Positions 14,674-22,679 of a stretch of 36,978 bases of DNA are shown piece by piece (the stretch's first letter is position 1; each line of letters opens with the position of its first letter). Below the pieces are notes generated by a model, which made no database searches, was not told the origin of the DNA, and saw nothing but the letters and a program-made list of their open reading frames with translations. The stretch is from contig CANRWP010000032.1 of NCBI GenBank assembly GCA_947643595.1, forward strand, positions 1-36,978, given 5' to 3'. The position numbers were made by a program, and so were the translations under genes. The stretch is from an uncultured bacterium. GTDB taxonomy: Bacteria > Bacillota > Clostridia > Lachnospirales > Lachnospiraceae.

Positions 14674-16128
14674 CTATTCCTGTTGTTCTTCCTCGTAGTA
14701 CAGTATCACCGGCATACCGATCTCCGCCAGCCCGTAAACTTCCTCCGCCGCCTCAAAGGGCAGATTGATGCATCCGTGGGACCCCTCCCGCTTATAGATA
14801 TCGCCGCCGAAGACATCGCGCCAGAGCGCGTCATGTATCCCCACGCCGCCCTTCACCGGCATCCAGTAATTCACATGGGAGGCATACCCCGGCCCCCGCA
14901 GGATCCTGTTCTTCTGTTTTCCATATATATAATAGATACCTTCCGGCGTTCCCCTGCGGCGCATCATATTGCCGGTGACGACAGGCGTTTCCACTTCCGC
15001 CTTCCCGTCCAGGTAGAACCACAGCCTCTGCTTTGTCATATTGATCTCAATATAGGTGTCTCCTATATCGTTCTCCCCCCTCGCGTAGGCTTCCCGGAGA
15101 TAGGACGGAACGTGAGTCTCGCTCCTTCGCTCCGCAAGCGCCTCGCTGAGCCACTTCACTTCCGCTTTCCTGTCCAGCTGTGTACCGTAATTCCCTTTTT
15201 CCAGCGTGACCACACCACCGCCCGTCATCGTGAACTCTCTGGGCTTTCCGTACGTGTCATAGGTATCGGCCAGTTTTTCTATCGCCGCCTCGGTCTTTTC
15301 CTGGTCCCAATAAAATCTGCCCTCCTCATCCCGCAGAAAGGACAACTCCTCTCCCTCCTCAACTGCCAGCAGAGCCACCAGGGTTTTCCGGTCAAACCGC
15401 ACCTTTTCCGCCCCCATATCATAGATGATCTCAAAATCCAGAAATTCCTGCAGCTCCCGGTATAATTCCTCCTGCTGCCTTTCCGACTCATCCGTCTTTT
15501 CGTCATAATAACAGGCGTCCGAGAGCAGGATACTGTTTTCTCCGGACTCTATCGCGTCTATACACTCATACAGCGCCCTGTCCGTATCCAGCCGTCTCTT
15601 CTTTCCGTCATAGAGGCTCAGCCCCTCCTCGTCCCTCTCGATCCGGACACAGTTCTCCCTGCCCTTCTCCGCCTGCACGATCTCTTCCGACAAAAACGCC
15701 TCCTCAAACTTCGCCTTCCCTTCCTCCGCAAAAACTATGGCGGGTTCCAGCTCATAGCCTCCCTCCTTCAGAAACAGATTCCGGATCCACAAGAGCGGTC
15801 TCTGGTCCTGCAGCAGCTGTCTCAGCCCCTTCTCGTAGTCCAGCTTCACGGTTCGCTCATCCAGCACAAAATAACTGCTGACCCGCTCCTCCTCCGACAG
15901 CTCTGCCCCCTCATAACAGGGGTAGATCACGGTGAGCCCCGGCTCCGGCTGCTTCCCCAACAGTTCTGCATTGACTTCCTCCACGGTCTTCCCCGTACAG
16001 TACACCCCGTTGATCCAGGTGCCGAGCGAAAACCCGTCCATATAATAACAGGCGATTCCCAGATAGGCACCCGTGCACAACAATAGAAACAGAATAACGA
16101 TACAGCGTATTTTTTTCCCTGTCTTCAT
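14674..16128 (-). CDS. L,D-transpeptidase (YkuD domain), membrane anchored
   Basis: A 484-residue cell-wall enzyme. Residues 7-27 are a single membrane anchor, so the rest is outside the cell. Residues about 85-340 form a long acidic region of the peptidoglycan-binding type found before YkuD domains in Firmicutes (pattern LDRKAEVKWLSEAL near its end). The YkuD domain starts at IEINMTKQRLWFYLDG and holds His432 (GVGIHDALW) and the catalytic SHGC with His451 and Cys453. It cross-links peptidoglycan stem peptides through 3-3 bonds or attaches other groups. The ORF is open to 16164, but the ATG at 16128 (MKTGKK) has GAGGATC close upstream and places the anchor at the N-terminus. Confidence 0.92.
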   Translation of the reverse strand: MKTGKKIRCIVILFLLLCTGAYLGIACYYMDGFSLGTWINGVYCTGKTVEEVNAELLGKQPEPGLTVIYPCYEGAELSEEERVSSYFVLDERTVKLDYEKGLRQLLQDQRPLLWIRNLFLKEGGYELEPAIVFAEEGKAKFEEAFLSEEIVQAEKGRENCVRIERDEEGLSLYDGKKRRLDTDRALYECIDAIESGENSILLSDACYYDEKTDESERQQEELYRELQEFLDFEIIYDMGAEKVRFDRKTLVALLAVEEGEELSFLRDEEGRFYWDQEKTEAAIEKLADTYDTYGKPREFTMTGGGVVTLEKGNYGTQLDRKAEVKWLSEALAERRSETHVPSYLREAYARGENDIGDTYIEINMTKQRLWFYLDGKAEVETPVVTGNMMRRRGTPEGIYYIYGKQKNRILRGPGYASHVNYWMPVKGGVGIHDALWRDVFGGDIYKREGSHGCINLPFEAAEEVYGLAEIGMPVILYYEEEQQE

Positions 16129-16153
16129 AAATGATCCTCTTTTGTTCCCAACG

Positions 16154-16179
16154 ATATCTGACAATATTATAGCAGATAT
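16154..16179. promoter_or_regulatory. transpeptidase -10 inside a 7-base inverted repeat
   Basis: On the minus strand TATAAT (16166-16171) is a perfect -10 without a convincing -35. It lies in the 12-base spacer of a perfect inverted repeat, ATATCTG (16154-16160) and CAGATAT (16173-16179). This is a plausible operator. The region 16165-16284 is the divergent control region of this gene and the cupin isomerase; a second small repeat, CGGA and TCCG, sits at 16203-16214. Confidence 0.4.
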
Positions 16180-16284
16180 TCCAAAATATAGTATACCTTA
16201 TTCGGAAAACTCCGGAAAGTAACATTTGTCTCTTGAGCTGTAACAGCGCCGAAAATAAACTGCTTCTCAAGGAGGAAAAATATC

Positions 16285-17094
16285 ATGAAAATCTTACACT
16301 CAGGTCTTCCCATTTTCATGCGGGATACCGACGGCACACTATCTTTCGAGGACGGACTTATCTGTGACGGCTCCTCCTCAAAAACTGTCGGTCAGATGGA
16401 AGGACTCATCAGAAATCCCGATTCTATCAACAGAGAGGAGCGGATGTATGAGGCATACCGCAATATCCGTTTCCCGGAACACGAAAGTTTATTTCATCGT
16501 TACGATTTCCGCTATGACATCACCGTGATACAGCCCGGTACGGTAAACGGCGAATTCAAAAAAACTTCCGGCCATTATCACGGTTATATAGCGGACGGTC
16601 TTCACCCCTACCCGGAAGTCTACGAAGTGATCCACGGCGAGATCTTATTTATCCTGCAAAAATCACATAACTTCGACAGGGACGAAGAACCCGTTATCGA
16701 GGAATTGAAAGCAGTCCATGTGAAGGAAGGCGAATCCATCATTATACCGCCCTATTGCGGACACGGCTCTATCAACCCGACGGACGGCATCTCCATGTTC
16801 AGCAATCTTGCCGTCGTCTCCTGTCCTCTGCACTACGGACCGGTTCAGAAAAAGCACGGCCTCGCCGCCTGCGCTATAAAAGACAAAGATAGCTTTCGAG
16901 TGATACCAAATGAAAACTACCACAATCTTCCCCCTGTCAAATTATGCAGACCAGTGGAAGAACCTTCTCTCGGTATCGCTTTCGGCGTCCCCTGTTACAA
17001 TACCTTTTTATCCCATCCGGAGCGCTACGATTTTCTTTTGCATCCGGATTCTTACATGGACACAATAAATCAGATGACGGAGGAGGTATCCTGA
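16285..17094 (+). CDS. cupin-type phosphoglucose isomerase family protein
   Basis: A 269-residue cytoplasmic protein of the cupin glucose-6-phosphate isomerase family (archaeal type), which interconverts aldose and ketose 6-phosphates with a bound metal. The metal motif is TSGHYHG (His97, His99) followed by YPEVYEV (Glu111) and a later His160 in PPYCGHG; the usual YEVIHGEILFILQ strand is present. Archaeal enzymes are near 190 residues, so this one carries extra sequence at both ends. AAGGAGG lies 9 bases upstream. It overlaps the next gene by one base (TGATG), so it works with the hexulose-phosphate pair. Known substrates are fructose and glucose 6-phosphate, but a rare sugar phosphate is possible. 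Confidence 0.82.
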   Translation: MKILHSGLPIFMRDTDGTLSFEDGLICDGSSSKTVGQMEGLIRNPDSINREERMYEAYRNIRFPEHESLFHRYDFRYDITVIQPGTVNGEFKKTSGHYHGYIADGLHPYPEVYEVIHGEILFILQKSHNFDRDEEPVIEELKAVHVKEGESIIIPPYCGHGSINPTDGISMFSNLAVVSCPLHYGPVQKKHGLAACAIKDKDSFRVIPNENYHNLPPVKLCRPVEEPSLGIAFGVPCYNTFLSHPERYDFLLHPDSYMDTINQMTEEVS

Positions 17095-17723
17095 TGAAAT
17101 TACAGATTGCGGTTGATATCGCCGACAGCCAAAAAATAATGGAAATTGCAGAACAGATAGCGGATATCATCGATATTTTTGAGGTGGGAACACCGGCCAT
17201 CATGAAGGAGGGAATGCTCCCGGTTAAAATGTTAAAAAAAGCGTATCCCGACATGACGGTTCTGGCCGACAGCAAGATCGTAGACGGCGGCGCAATAGAG
17301 TGTAAAGATATATGCGAATGCGGCGCCGATATCGTTACCGTTCTCGCGCTGGCGGACAGCGCCACGATAAAAGAAGTCGTAAAAACGGCGCATCAATACG
17401 GGAGAAAAGTACTTGCCGATCTGTTGTGCGTGACCGACATCCCGGCGCGCTCCAGGAAACTGATCGAGATGGGGGTCGACTATATCGGCGTGCACACAGG
17501 AGTGGATATGCAGCAGGAGGGACGCACTCCTCTCGCGGATCTGAGAGAGTTGATCCGCGCTGTGGGAACTGACTGTTCGGCTGTAGCTGGCGGCGTCAAT
17601 CTCCGTTCTCTGCCGGACTACGCAGCAGAAAATCCGGAGATCATCATCGCCGGCAGCGCGCTGTACAACGCAGACGATGTCCGGAAGGCTGTGCTTCAAA
17701 TGAAGGAGGTAATGCACTCATGA
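17094..17723 (+). CDS. hxlA: 3-hexulose-6-phosphate synthase (OMP decarboxylase superfamily)
   Basis: A 209-residue TIM-barrel enzyme. HPS condenses formaldehyde and ribulose 5-phosphate to 3-hexulose 6-phosphate, or runs in reverse. The start MKLQIAVDIA, the DxKxxD signature ADSKIVDGG (Asp59, Lys61, Asp64), VDYIGVHTGVDMQ and AVAGGVNLRSLP match HPS more closely than the related keto-gulonate-phosphate decarboxylase UlaD, which has YHRSRD at the VHTG position. The true start is the ATG at 17094, overlapping the previous stop; the open frame reaches further back into the neighbour. AGGAGG precedes it. It overlaps hxlB. In Firmicutes it serves formaldehyde detoxification or pentose supply; here the sugar-region context leaves open another 3-keto sugar phosphate. 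Confidence 0.88.
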   Translation: MKLQIAVDIADSQKIMEIAEQIADIIDIFEVGTPAIMKEGMLPVKMLKKAYPDMTVLADSKIVDGGAIECKDICECGADIVTVLALADSATIKEVVKTAHQYGRKVLADLLCVTDIPARSRKLIEMGVDYIGVHTGVDMQQEGRTPLADLRELIRAVGTDCSAVAGGVNLRSLPDYAAENPEIIIAGSALYNADDVRKAVLQMKEVMHS

Positions 17724-18283
17724 CAACAAAAGAAATCTTATTGACGATCACCGATGAGCTGACGGACTGTTTTGCCGATCTAAAGGAAGAACAGCTGTCC
17801 GAACTGGAAGAAAAAATACGGAAAGCGAACAAAATATTTGTCGCCGGAGCAGGGCGCTCACTGATGGTGATCCGCGGCTTCGCCATGCGGCTGATGCACA
17901 TGGGGTACAGATCCTATGTGGTGGGCGAAACCTCCACTCCCGCTCTGGAAGCCGGGGATCTGCTCATCATCGCTTCCGGAAGCGGCAATACGGAAACCCT
18001 GACCGTCATCGCCGATAAATGCAAACGTCTCGGCGGCGTACTCGCGCTGATCACCACTATGCCGGATTCCCATATCGGAAAGAAGGCCGACTGTATCGTC
18101 CATGTACCCGCCGCCACCACCAAAAACAGCGCCAATACCAGGCGCTCCATTCAGCCCGGCGCCAATACATTCGAGCAGTCTGTGCTGCTTCTGGGGGATG
18201 CCGTCATCATCCGGATGATGAGCGGAAAAACAATAGATGCAAACAACGAAGAACTTATGAAACTGCACGCAAATCTTGAGTGA
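17720..18283 (+). CDS. hxlB: 6-phospho-3-hexuloisomerase
   Basis: A 187-residue SIS-domain isomerase that converts 3-hexulose 6-phosphate to fructose 6-phosphate, the partner step to HPS. The match to B. subtilis HxlB by eye is close: FVAGAGRS (41-47), FAMRLMHMGY, VGETSTPAL, GDLLIIASGSG, a SIQPGANTFEQ segment and the C-terminal LHANLE. The Glu in the family GSGET motif is Asn here (GSGNTET). It overlaps hxlA by four bases (ATGA). The three genes from 16285 form one unit and end at a convergent terminator shared with rpiR. Confidence 0.92.
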   Translation: MTTKEILLTITDELTDCFADLKEEQLSELEEKIRKANKIFVAGAGRSLMVIRGFAMRLMHMGYRSYVVGETSTPALEAGDLLIIASGSGNTETLTVIADKCKRLGGVLALITTMPDSHIGKKADCIVHVPAATTKNSANTRRSIQPGANTFEQSVLLLGDAVIIRMMSGKTIDANNEELMKLHANLE

Positions 18284-18291
18284 ACATTTTT

Positions 18292-18344
18292 CAACGAAAA
18301 AAGGACAAAAAGTCCGCCGGATCAGCTATGAGATTCGGCGGGCT
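18292..18344 (-). terminator. intrinsic terminator of the rpiR unit
   Basis: On the minus strand AGCCCGCCGAATC pairs with GATCCGGCGGACT (18344-18332 with 18323-18311), an almost perfect 13-base stem with an 8-base loop. It is followed by TTTTTGTCC and another T-run. The 5' arm overlaps the last codons and the stop of rpiR. In the other direction it may also stop hxlB transcripts, with a weaker T-run. Confidence 0.75.
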
Positions 18345-19051
18345 AATATTTCTATCAGAAAGATAACAGGCACCTGCGTAGTAAGGTTGCAGTAGGGATC
18401 CGTCTTTTTCTCCGCCAGATGATAGGAAATATTCATGTCGGCCATTCTGGCAACAGTGGAACCGGAATTGTTTGTAATGCTGAGAACTTTGCAGTTATGG
18501 CTCTGAAAGTTCCGCAGCAGATCGATGACCGGCCTGGACTCGCCGGAGACCGACAGGGCGATGACAAGTACATTGCCCTGCATATCCCGCAGCAGCGGAT
18601 AATAGGGATCTTCAATACTGGACGAAAATTTCCCGAAATTGGAAAAATACCTTGCACCGTAAGCGCCAAGCGTTCCGGAAGCGCCCATTCCCACAAAGTA
18701 GACTCTCTCCGACCGCCGGATCATGGCAACGGCCTTCTCGATCATTTCTTCAAACGCTCCTGTACAGGTGCGTTTAAAATACTGAAGAATTTCCTCCACA
18801 TCGCCGCCTGGGGGAGTCAACAATTTCTCCCCCAGCATCCTGCGTATCTTCTCCTTAAATTCAGAGTATCCACTGCAGCCTGTCTTTTCGCAGAACCTTA
18901 AAACGGTGGCAGTGGAGACATAGTTTTCGCGGGCCAGGTCCCGGATAGTCAGATAGGCGGCCTTTTCCTTGTTGGCAATAATATATTTATAGATAGCCAG
19001 CTCTGTCTCGCTGAATCTCTGAATATGTTCGTAAGAAAATAAATCATCCAT
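18326..19051 (-). CDS. RpiR/MurR-family transcriptional regulator
   Basis: A 241-residue regulator. Residues 1-75 are the HTH_6 domain (LTIRDLARENYVSTATVLRFCEKTGCSGYSEF), and residues about 110-240 are a SIS domain (VYFVGMGASG, VIALSVSGESRPV) that normally binds a sugar phosphate. The gene starts 3 bases after the aldo/keto reductase stop, so it is expressed with it. It converges on the hxlAB unit, and a phospho-sugar from that pathway is a natural ligand, by inference. Ribosome binding site is weak (CAGG), consistent with coupling. Confidence 0.9.
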   Translation of the reverse strand: MDDLFSYEHIQRFSETELAIYKYIIANKEKAAYLTIRDLARENYVSTATVLRFCEKTGCSGYSEFKEKIRRMLGEKLLTPPGGDVEEILQYFKRTCTGAFEEMIEKAVAMIRRSERVYFVGMGASGTLGAYGARYFSNFGKFSSSIEDPYYPLLRDMQGNVLVIALSVSGESRPVIDLLRNFQSHNCKVLSITNNSGSTVARMADMNISYHLAEKKTDPYCNLTTQVPVIFLIEILARRIS

Positions 19052-19054
19052 GGT

Positions 19055-20047
19055 TCACGCCTGTTTTAATATCTCATCGATCCGTTTCAGTTCTTCCTCC
19101 GTGAAATCCATCTTCTCCATAAAACCTATATTCTCTCTCAACTGTTCCCAGTTTCTCGCGCCGGAAATAACGGAAACGCTTTCTTCTCTTGCCATGATCC
19201 ACGCCAACGCCATCTGCGACAGGGCCTGTCCCCTTTCCTCCGCCAGCTCATTCAGCTTTTTCGCTTTCTCGATATTTTCTTCTGTGATCAGAGAATCCTG
19301 TCTATGGAAGGTTCCTCTGGCCGCCCTGCTGCCGACAGTGATGCCGTCAAAATATTTCTTTGTGAGAAGTCCCTGTGCCAGCGGTGAAAAGCACACTGCG
19401 CCCATCCCCTCCTCCTTCAGAACATCGTACAGTCCATCTTCCACCCAGCGGTCAAACATCGAATAGGACGGCTGATGCACCAGGAGATGTACTCCCATTT
19501 CTTTTAAAATAGCGCTCGCCCTTTTTGTCTCCTGCGCCGAATAATTGCTGACGCCCACATACAGCGCTTTCCCCTGGCGGACGATCTGAGCCAGCGCATC
19601 CATCGTCTCCTCCATGGGCGTCTCCGGATCCGGTCTGTGATGATAAAAAATATCCACATAGTCCAGTTTCATTCTCTTTAAACTCTGATCCAGACTTGCC
19701 GTCAGATATTTCTTCGACCCCCAGTTTCCATAGGGCCCCGGCCACATGTCATATCCCGCCTTCGAACTGATCAGCATCTCATCCCGGTAAGGTCTCAGAT
19801 CCTTTTCCATGATCCTTCCGAAGGTCTCCTCCCCGCTGCCATACGGGGGACCGTAATTATTTGCAAGGTCAAAATGTGTAATACCGTTGTCAAAAGCTTT
19901 CCTCACCGTCTCCCTGCAGGTTTCAAACTCGTTGATCCCGCCGAAATTCTGCCAGAATCCCAACGATATCACCGGGAAAAGCAGGCCGCTTTTTCCGCAT
20001 CTCCTGTACTTCATTGTCTCATATCTCGCATTGTCTGCCTGATACAT
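19055..20047 (-). CDS. aldo/keto reductase, YghZ-like
   Basis: A 330-residue NADPH-dependent reductase with a TIM barrel. The tetrad is visible: Asp60 and Tyr65 in HFDLANNYGPPYG, Lys96 in LISSKAGYD, and His in FYHHRPD (136-137). GPPYGSGEETFG, AGYDMWPGPYGNWGSKKYL and YHHRPDPETPMEETM are typical of the YghZ/GPR subgroup that reduces L-glyceraldehyde 3-phosphate and other short aldehydes. The start MYQADN has AAAGGAG 6 bases upstream. It follows the sensor kinase by 21 bases, so it is in the same transcript, and it precedes rpiR. It may reduce an aldehyde formed in the local pathway. Confidence 0.9.
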   Translation of the reverse strand: MYQADNARYETMKYRRCGKSGLLFPVISLGFWQNFGGINEFETCRETVRKAFDNGITHFDLANNYGPPYGSGEETFGRIMEKDLRPYRDEMLISSKAGYDMWPGPYGNWGSKKYLTASLDQSLKRMKLDYVDIFYHHRPDPETPMEETMDALAQIVRQGKALYVGVSNYSAQETKRASAILKEMGVHLLVHQPSYSMFDRWVEDGLYDVLKEEGMGAVCFSPLAQGLLTKKYFDGITVGSRAARGTFHRQDSLITEENIEKAKKLNELAEERGQALSQMALAWIMAREESVSVISGARNWEQLRENIGFMEKMDFTEEELKRIDEILKQA

Positions 20048-20068
20048 TATTTTCTCCTTTCCTGAAGA

Positions 20069-21835
20069 TCACACGATGCCCTTCGGCACTCTGATCTTAA
20101 TCACTGTTCCCAAATCTGATTTACTGTATATCTTTATTCCATACGGTTCTCCAAAGTGCAGACGCACCCTGAGATTCGTATTAAACAGGCCGATATGTCC
20201 TTCCCCGGTTTTTCCTTCTTCCAGGAGAATCCTCAGCTCGCTCAGCCGGCCTCCGGAGATTCCGACCCCGTTATCCATCACACATATCAAAACCTCATCC
20301 CCGAGATTCCTCACCCGGAGCTTTATTTTTCCCGCCTGCTTCATTTCACTTCTGGCAAGCAGTCCATGCTGAATCGCATTTTCGATCAGGGGCTGCAAAA
20401 AAAGTTTCGGCACTCTCACATCCATACAGCCGTCTTCCTTGTCGCACACCACCTCAAAGAAATCGCCAAACCGCATCTTCTGAATCTGAATATATTTTTC
20501 GGCTATACGAAGTTCATCCTGCAGACGCACCAGATCTTCCCCCTCCGAGAGACTGTAATGCAAAATATCACTCAGATTTTCAATCATCTGGTTCGCCGGA
20601 CAGTACCCTTTCGCAGCCTCCATCACTTTCCAGTAGATCGTTTCCATCGTATTGTAGAGAAAGTGTGGATTTATCTGCATCTGCAGCGCCTTGATCTCCG
20701 CCCTCTCCAGCTGGATCTGTTTCTCGTAATCCTGAACGATCGCCCGCCTGTGCTGCTCAAAAATTTTCAGAACACTCTGGAAAAAATAATCGTATTCCTC
20801 CCCTATCTGATGCAGTTCTTCCGGATATTCGCCGCTCTCCTCATAATAGTCAATGATGGAGGCAACCTGACTTTGAAGCGTGTAGCGTCTCCGCGTCATG
20901 ATCCACGACAGAATGATTCCCAGTACGGCAGTGGAGATCATCACGCAGAATATCATCCCGAGCATGGGCATCGCCAGTTTCAGTTCCTCCGAGATCGGCG
21001 CCAGAAACAGATACGTAAGCCCGAGATGTTCGTTTTCCATTCTGTAAGCGATATACCAGCTGTTTCCCGCACGGATAAACGTCTCTTCCTCGCCGGAAAC
21101 CAGCATGTTACTGAGCAGCATCTCGTCTACCCCCGGAATTTCCTGTGCCGCAAACAGTATTTCCCCCGTTCTGTAGCCGACATAAATGCTCTGCGCATCA
21201 TCATCCACATATCGCTTTAACCTTTCGTTCACCTTATCGACCAGAAAATTCAGCGTGACGATGCCGTAATTCGCATGGTTTTTGGATGTATAATATTTTC
21301 TTGATATCGAAACGACTTCCGTATCCTTCTTTTCAAAATAATACTGTTTCAGCGAACGCCTTATCACATCCGGCATCTCCTCTTCCCCGTTCACCATCTC
21401 CAGCCATTCTTTATCGAAAAAGTCCGAGATCGGGACAAGCCCCTGCTCCGACAGAATGACCTTATCATAATTCACATAGTAGATGTACGCCGAATGCAGA
21501 TACAGCTTTGTATAGACAGGTGTGCTGACAAAAGTGCGTATCAATTCCTGATCTCTGCTCTCCGTATAAGTATAGGTCTCATTGGACAGAAGTCTCTTCA
21601 ATATGATCATGATTTGCGTATTGGGCCACATCGAATACATATAGTAATCCATATCCCCCACCATCTCGCTTATATTGTCATCAGCCAGCTGCAGCGCATG
21701 CATATACTCCTCTCTGCTGTTGCGATGCTCGCTTCTCAACAGAAAAACCGTCATCAAAATTCCCAGAAGTCCGGTCACGACAATAACAGGAAAAACCATA
21801 TTCCTATAATATTTGATCCACTCATTTCTTTTCAT
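20069..21835 (-). CDS. sensor histidine kinase, YesM/LytS type
   Basis: A 588-residue membrane sensor. Residues 13-33 and about 287-313 are membrane segments, flanking an extracellular domain of about 250 residues that should read an outside signal such as a sugar. A HAMP-like linker follows. The His_kinase domain has the phospho-acceptor His391 in QMQINPHFLYNTMETI, and the ATPase domain has the N box LIENAIQHG (about 484-492), DNGVGISGG (521-529) and GHIGLFNTNLR. This family usually pairs with an AraC-type regulator, which is the gene upstream; start and stop overlap (ATGA). Next to a sugar importer it most likely controls importer expression. Confidence 0.93.
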   Translation of the reverse strand: MKRNEWIKYYRNMVFPVIVVTGLLGILMTVFLLRSEHRNSREEYMHALQLADDNISEMVGDMDYYMYSMWPNTQIMIILKRLLSNETYTYTESRDQELIRTFVSTPVYTKLYLHSAYIYYVNYDKVILSEQGLVPISDFFDKEWLEMVNGEEEMPDVIRRSLKQYYFEKKDTEVVSISRKYYTSKNHANYGIVTLNFLVDKVNERLKRYVDDDAQSIYVGYRTGEILFAAQEIPGVDEMLLSNMLVSGEEETFIRAGNSWYIAYRMENEHLGLTYLFLAPISEELKLAMPMLGMIFCVMISTAVLGIILSWIMTRRRYTLQSQVASIIDYYEESGEYPEELHQIGEEYDYFFQSVLKIFEQHRRAIVQDYEKQIQLERAEIKALQMQINPHFLYNTMETIYWKVMEAAKGYCPANQMIENLSDILHYSLSEGEDLVRLQDELRIAEKYIQIQKMRFGDFFEVVCDKEDGCMDVRVPKLFLQPLIENAIQHGLLARSEMKQAGKIKLRVRNLGDEVLICVMDNGVGISGGRLSELRILLEEGKTGEGHIGLFNTNLRVRLHFGEPYGIKIYSKSDLGTVIKIRVPKGIV

Positions 21836-22599
21836 TCCTGTTTTTGTCCCTTATTTCTGTAATCCCTCGGGCTCATCCCATAAAATTTTCTGAATGCCCT
21901 CGTGAAATTCTTTGAATTGTTGTACCCGACTCTCTCGCTGATCTCATAGATCTTTCCATAAGTTTCCGACAACAGCCTGGCCGCCTCCTGCAGCCTTACT
22001 CTCTGCACATATTCCGAAAAGCTCATACCCGCTTCCGCACTGAACAGTACGCTCAGATAGGATGTACTGAGATTCACATGAGCCGCGGCATCCGCAAGCT
22101 TGATCTCCGCATAGTTTTTTTCTATATATTCTTTTACCTCTCTGATGATCTTTCCCTTATAGTCAAACCCTGTGTTTTCGTACAGGTTTCCGGTTTCAGA
22201 CTTTTTACTCCCGTCCTCCGAATCCAGCTCCTTTTTCAGCCGCTCAAACAGTTCCGCTATCTTTCTATAGTCCGTGGGTTTTAATATATAGTCATAAACC
22301 CCCAGCTGCAGTCCTCTTCTCGCATACTCAAATTCGTTGTATGCGCTGAGAAGTATAATTTTTCCGGAAAAATCACATTTTTTTAACTGTTCTATCAGCT
22401 TCAGCCCATCCATAACAGGCATTTTAATATCTGTCATCAATACATCGATGGGTTTTTCATCTTCCTCGATTATTTTCAGCGCCTGTTCGCCGTTTCTGGC
22501 CTGGCCGACTACCTGAAAGCCCAGCTCCGCCCACGGAAAAAAATTAGCAAGTCCATTTCGTATCCCCACTTCGTCATCCACAATCAGTAAACGATACAT
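21832..22599 (-). CDS. response regulator, YesN type (receiver plus AraC-family HTH)
   Basis: A 255-residue two-component regulator. The receiver domain (1-125) starts MYRLLIVDDEVGIRNGL and has the phospho-acceptor Asp57 in MTDIKMP. A short linker leads to the AraC-type double helix-turn-helix (about 155-250) with LADAAAHVNLSTSYLSVLF and ISERVGYNNSKNFTRAFRKF. It is phosphorylated by the overlapping kinase gene product and probably activates the sugar importer. It has its own promoter. AraC-type regulators bind direct repeats; such repeats lie upstream of the substrate-binding protein gene. Confidence 0.94.
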   Translation of the reverse strand: MYRLLIVDDEVGIRNGLANFFPWAELGFQVVGQARNGEQALKIIEEDEKPIDVLMTDIKMPVMDGLKLIEQLKKCDFSGKIILLSAYNEFEYARRGLQLGVYDYILKPTDYRKIAELFERLKKELDSEDGSKKSETGNLYENTGFDYKGKIIREVKEYIEKNYAEIKLADAAAHVNLSTSYLSVLFSAEAGMSFSEYVQRVRLQEAARLLSETYGKIYEISERVGYNNSKNFTRAFRKFYGMSPRDYRNKGQKQE

Positions 22600-22631
22600 T
22601 CTATACCTCTCGTTCTGAAAATTTACTTTTC

Positions 22632-22660
22632 ATTTTAACATGGAATCACCATTTCCACAA
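22632..22660 (-). promoter_or_regulatory. promoter of the YesN/YesM operon
   Basis: On the minus strand: extended -10 TGTTAAAAT (TAAAAT at 22632-22637), 17-base spacer, -35 TTGTGG (22655-22660). It lies between the permease stop and the regulator ATG, so the regulator, kinase, reductase and rpiR genes can be transcribed independently of the importer. Confidence 0.6.
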
Positions 22661-22679
22661 CTGAGCCGCCTTTCCTTTT

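Noticed and set aside
13608..14768. 386-codon open frame on the plus strand
   Set aside because: It lies antisense to serC, which has all family motifs, and its Arg/His/Leu-rich translation resembles no protein.
17094..17723. 3-keto-L-gulonate-6-phosphate decarboxylase (UlaD) instead of HPS
   Set aside because: The VHTG-Q segment and the partner hxlB gene point to HPS; no ascorbate genes are nearby. A different substrate is still possible.
20156..21220. 354-codon open frame on the plus strand
   Set aside because: Antisense to the YesM-type kinase, which is complete and has every kinase motif.
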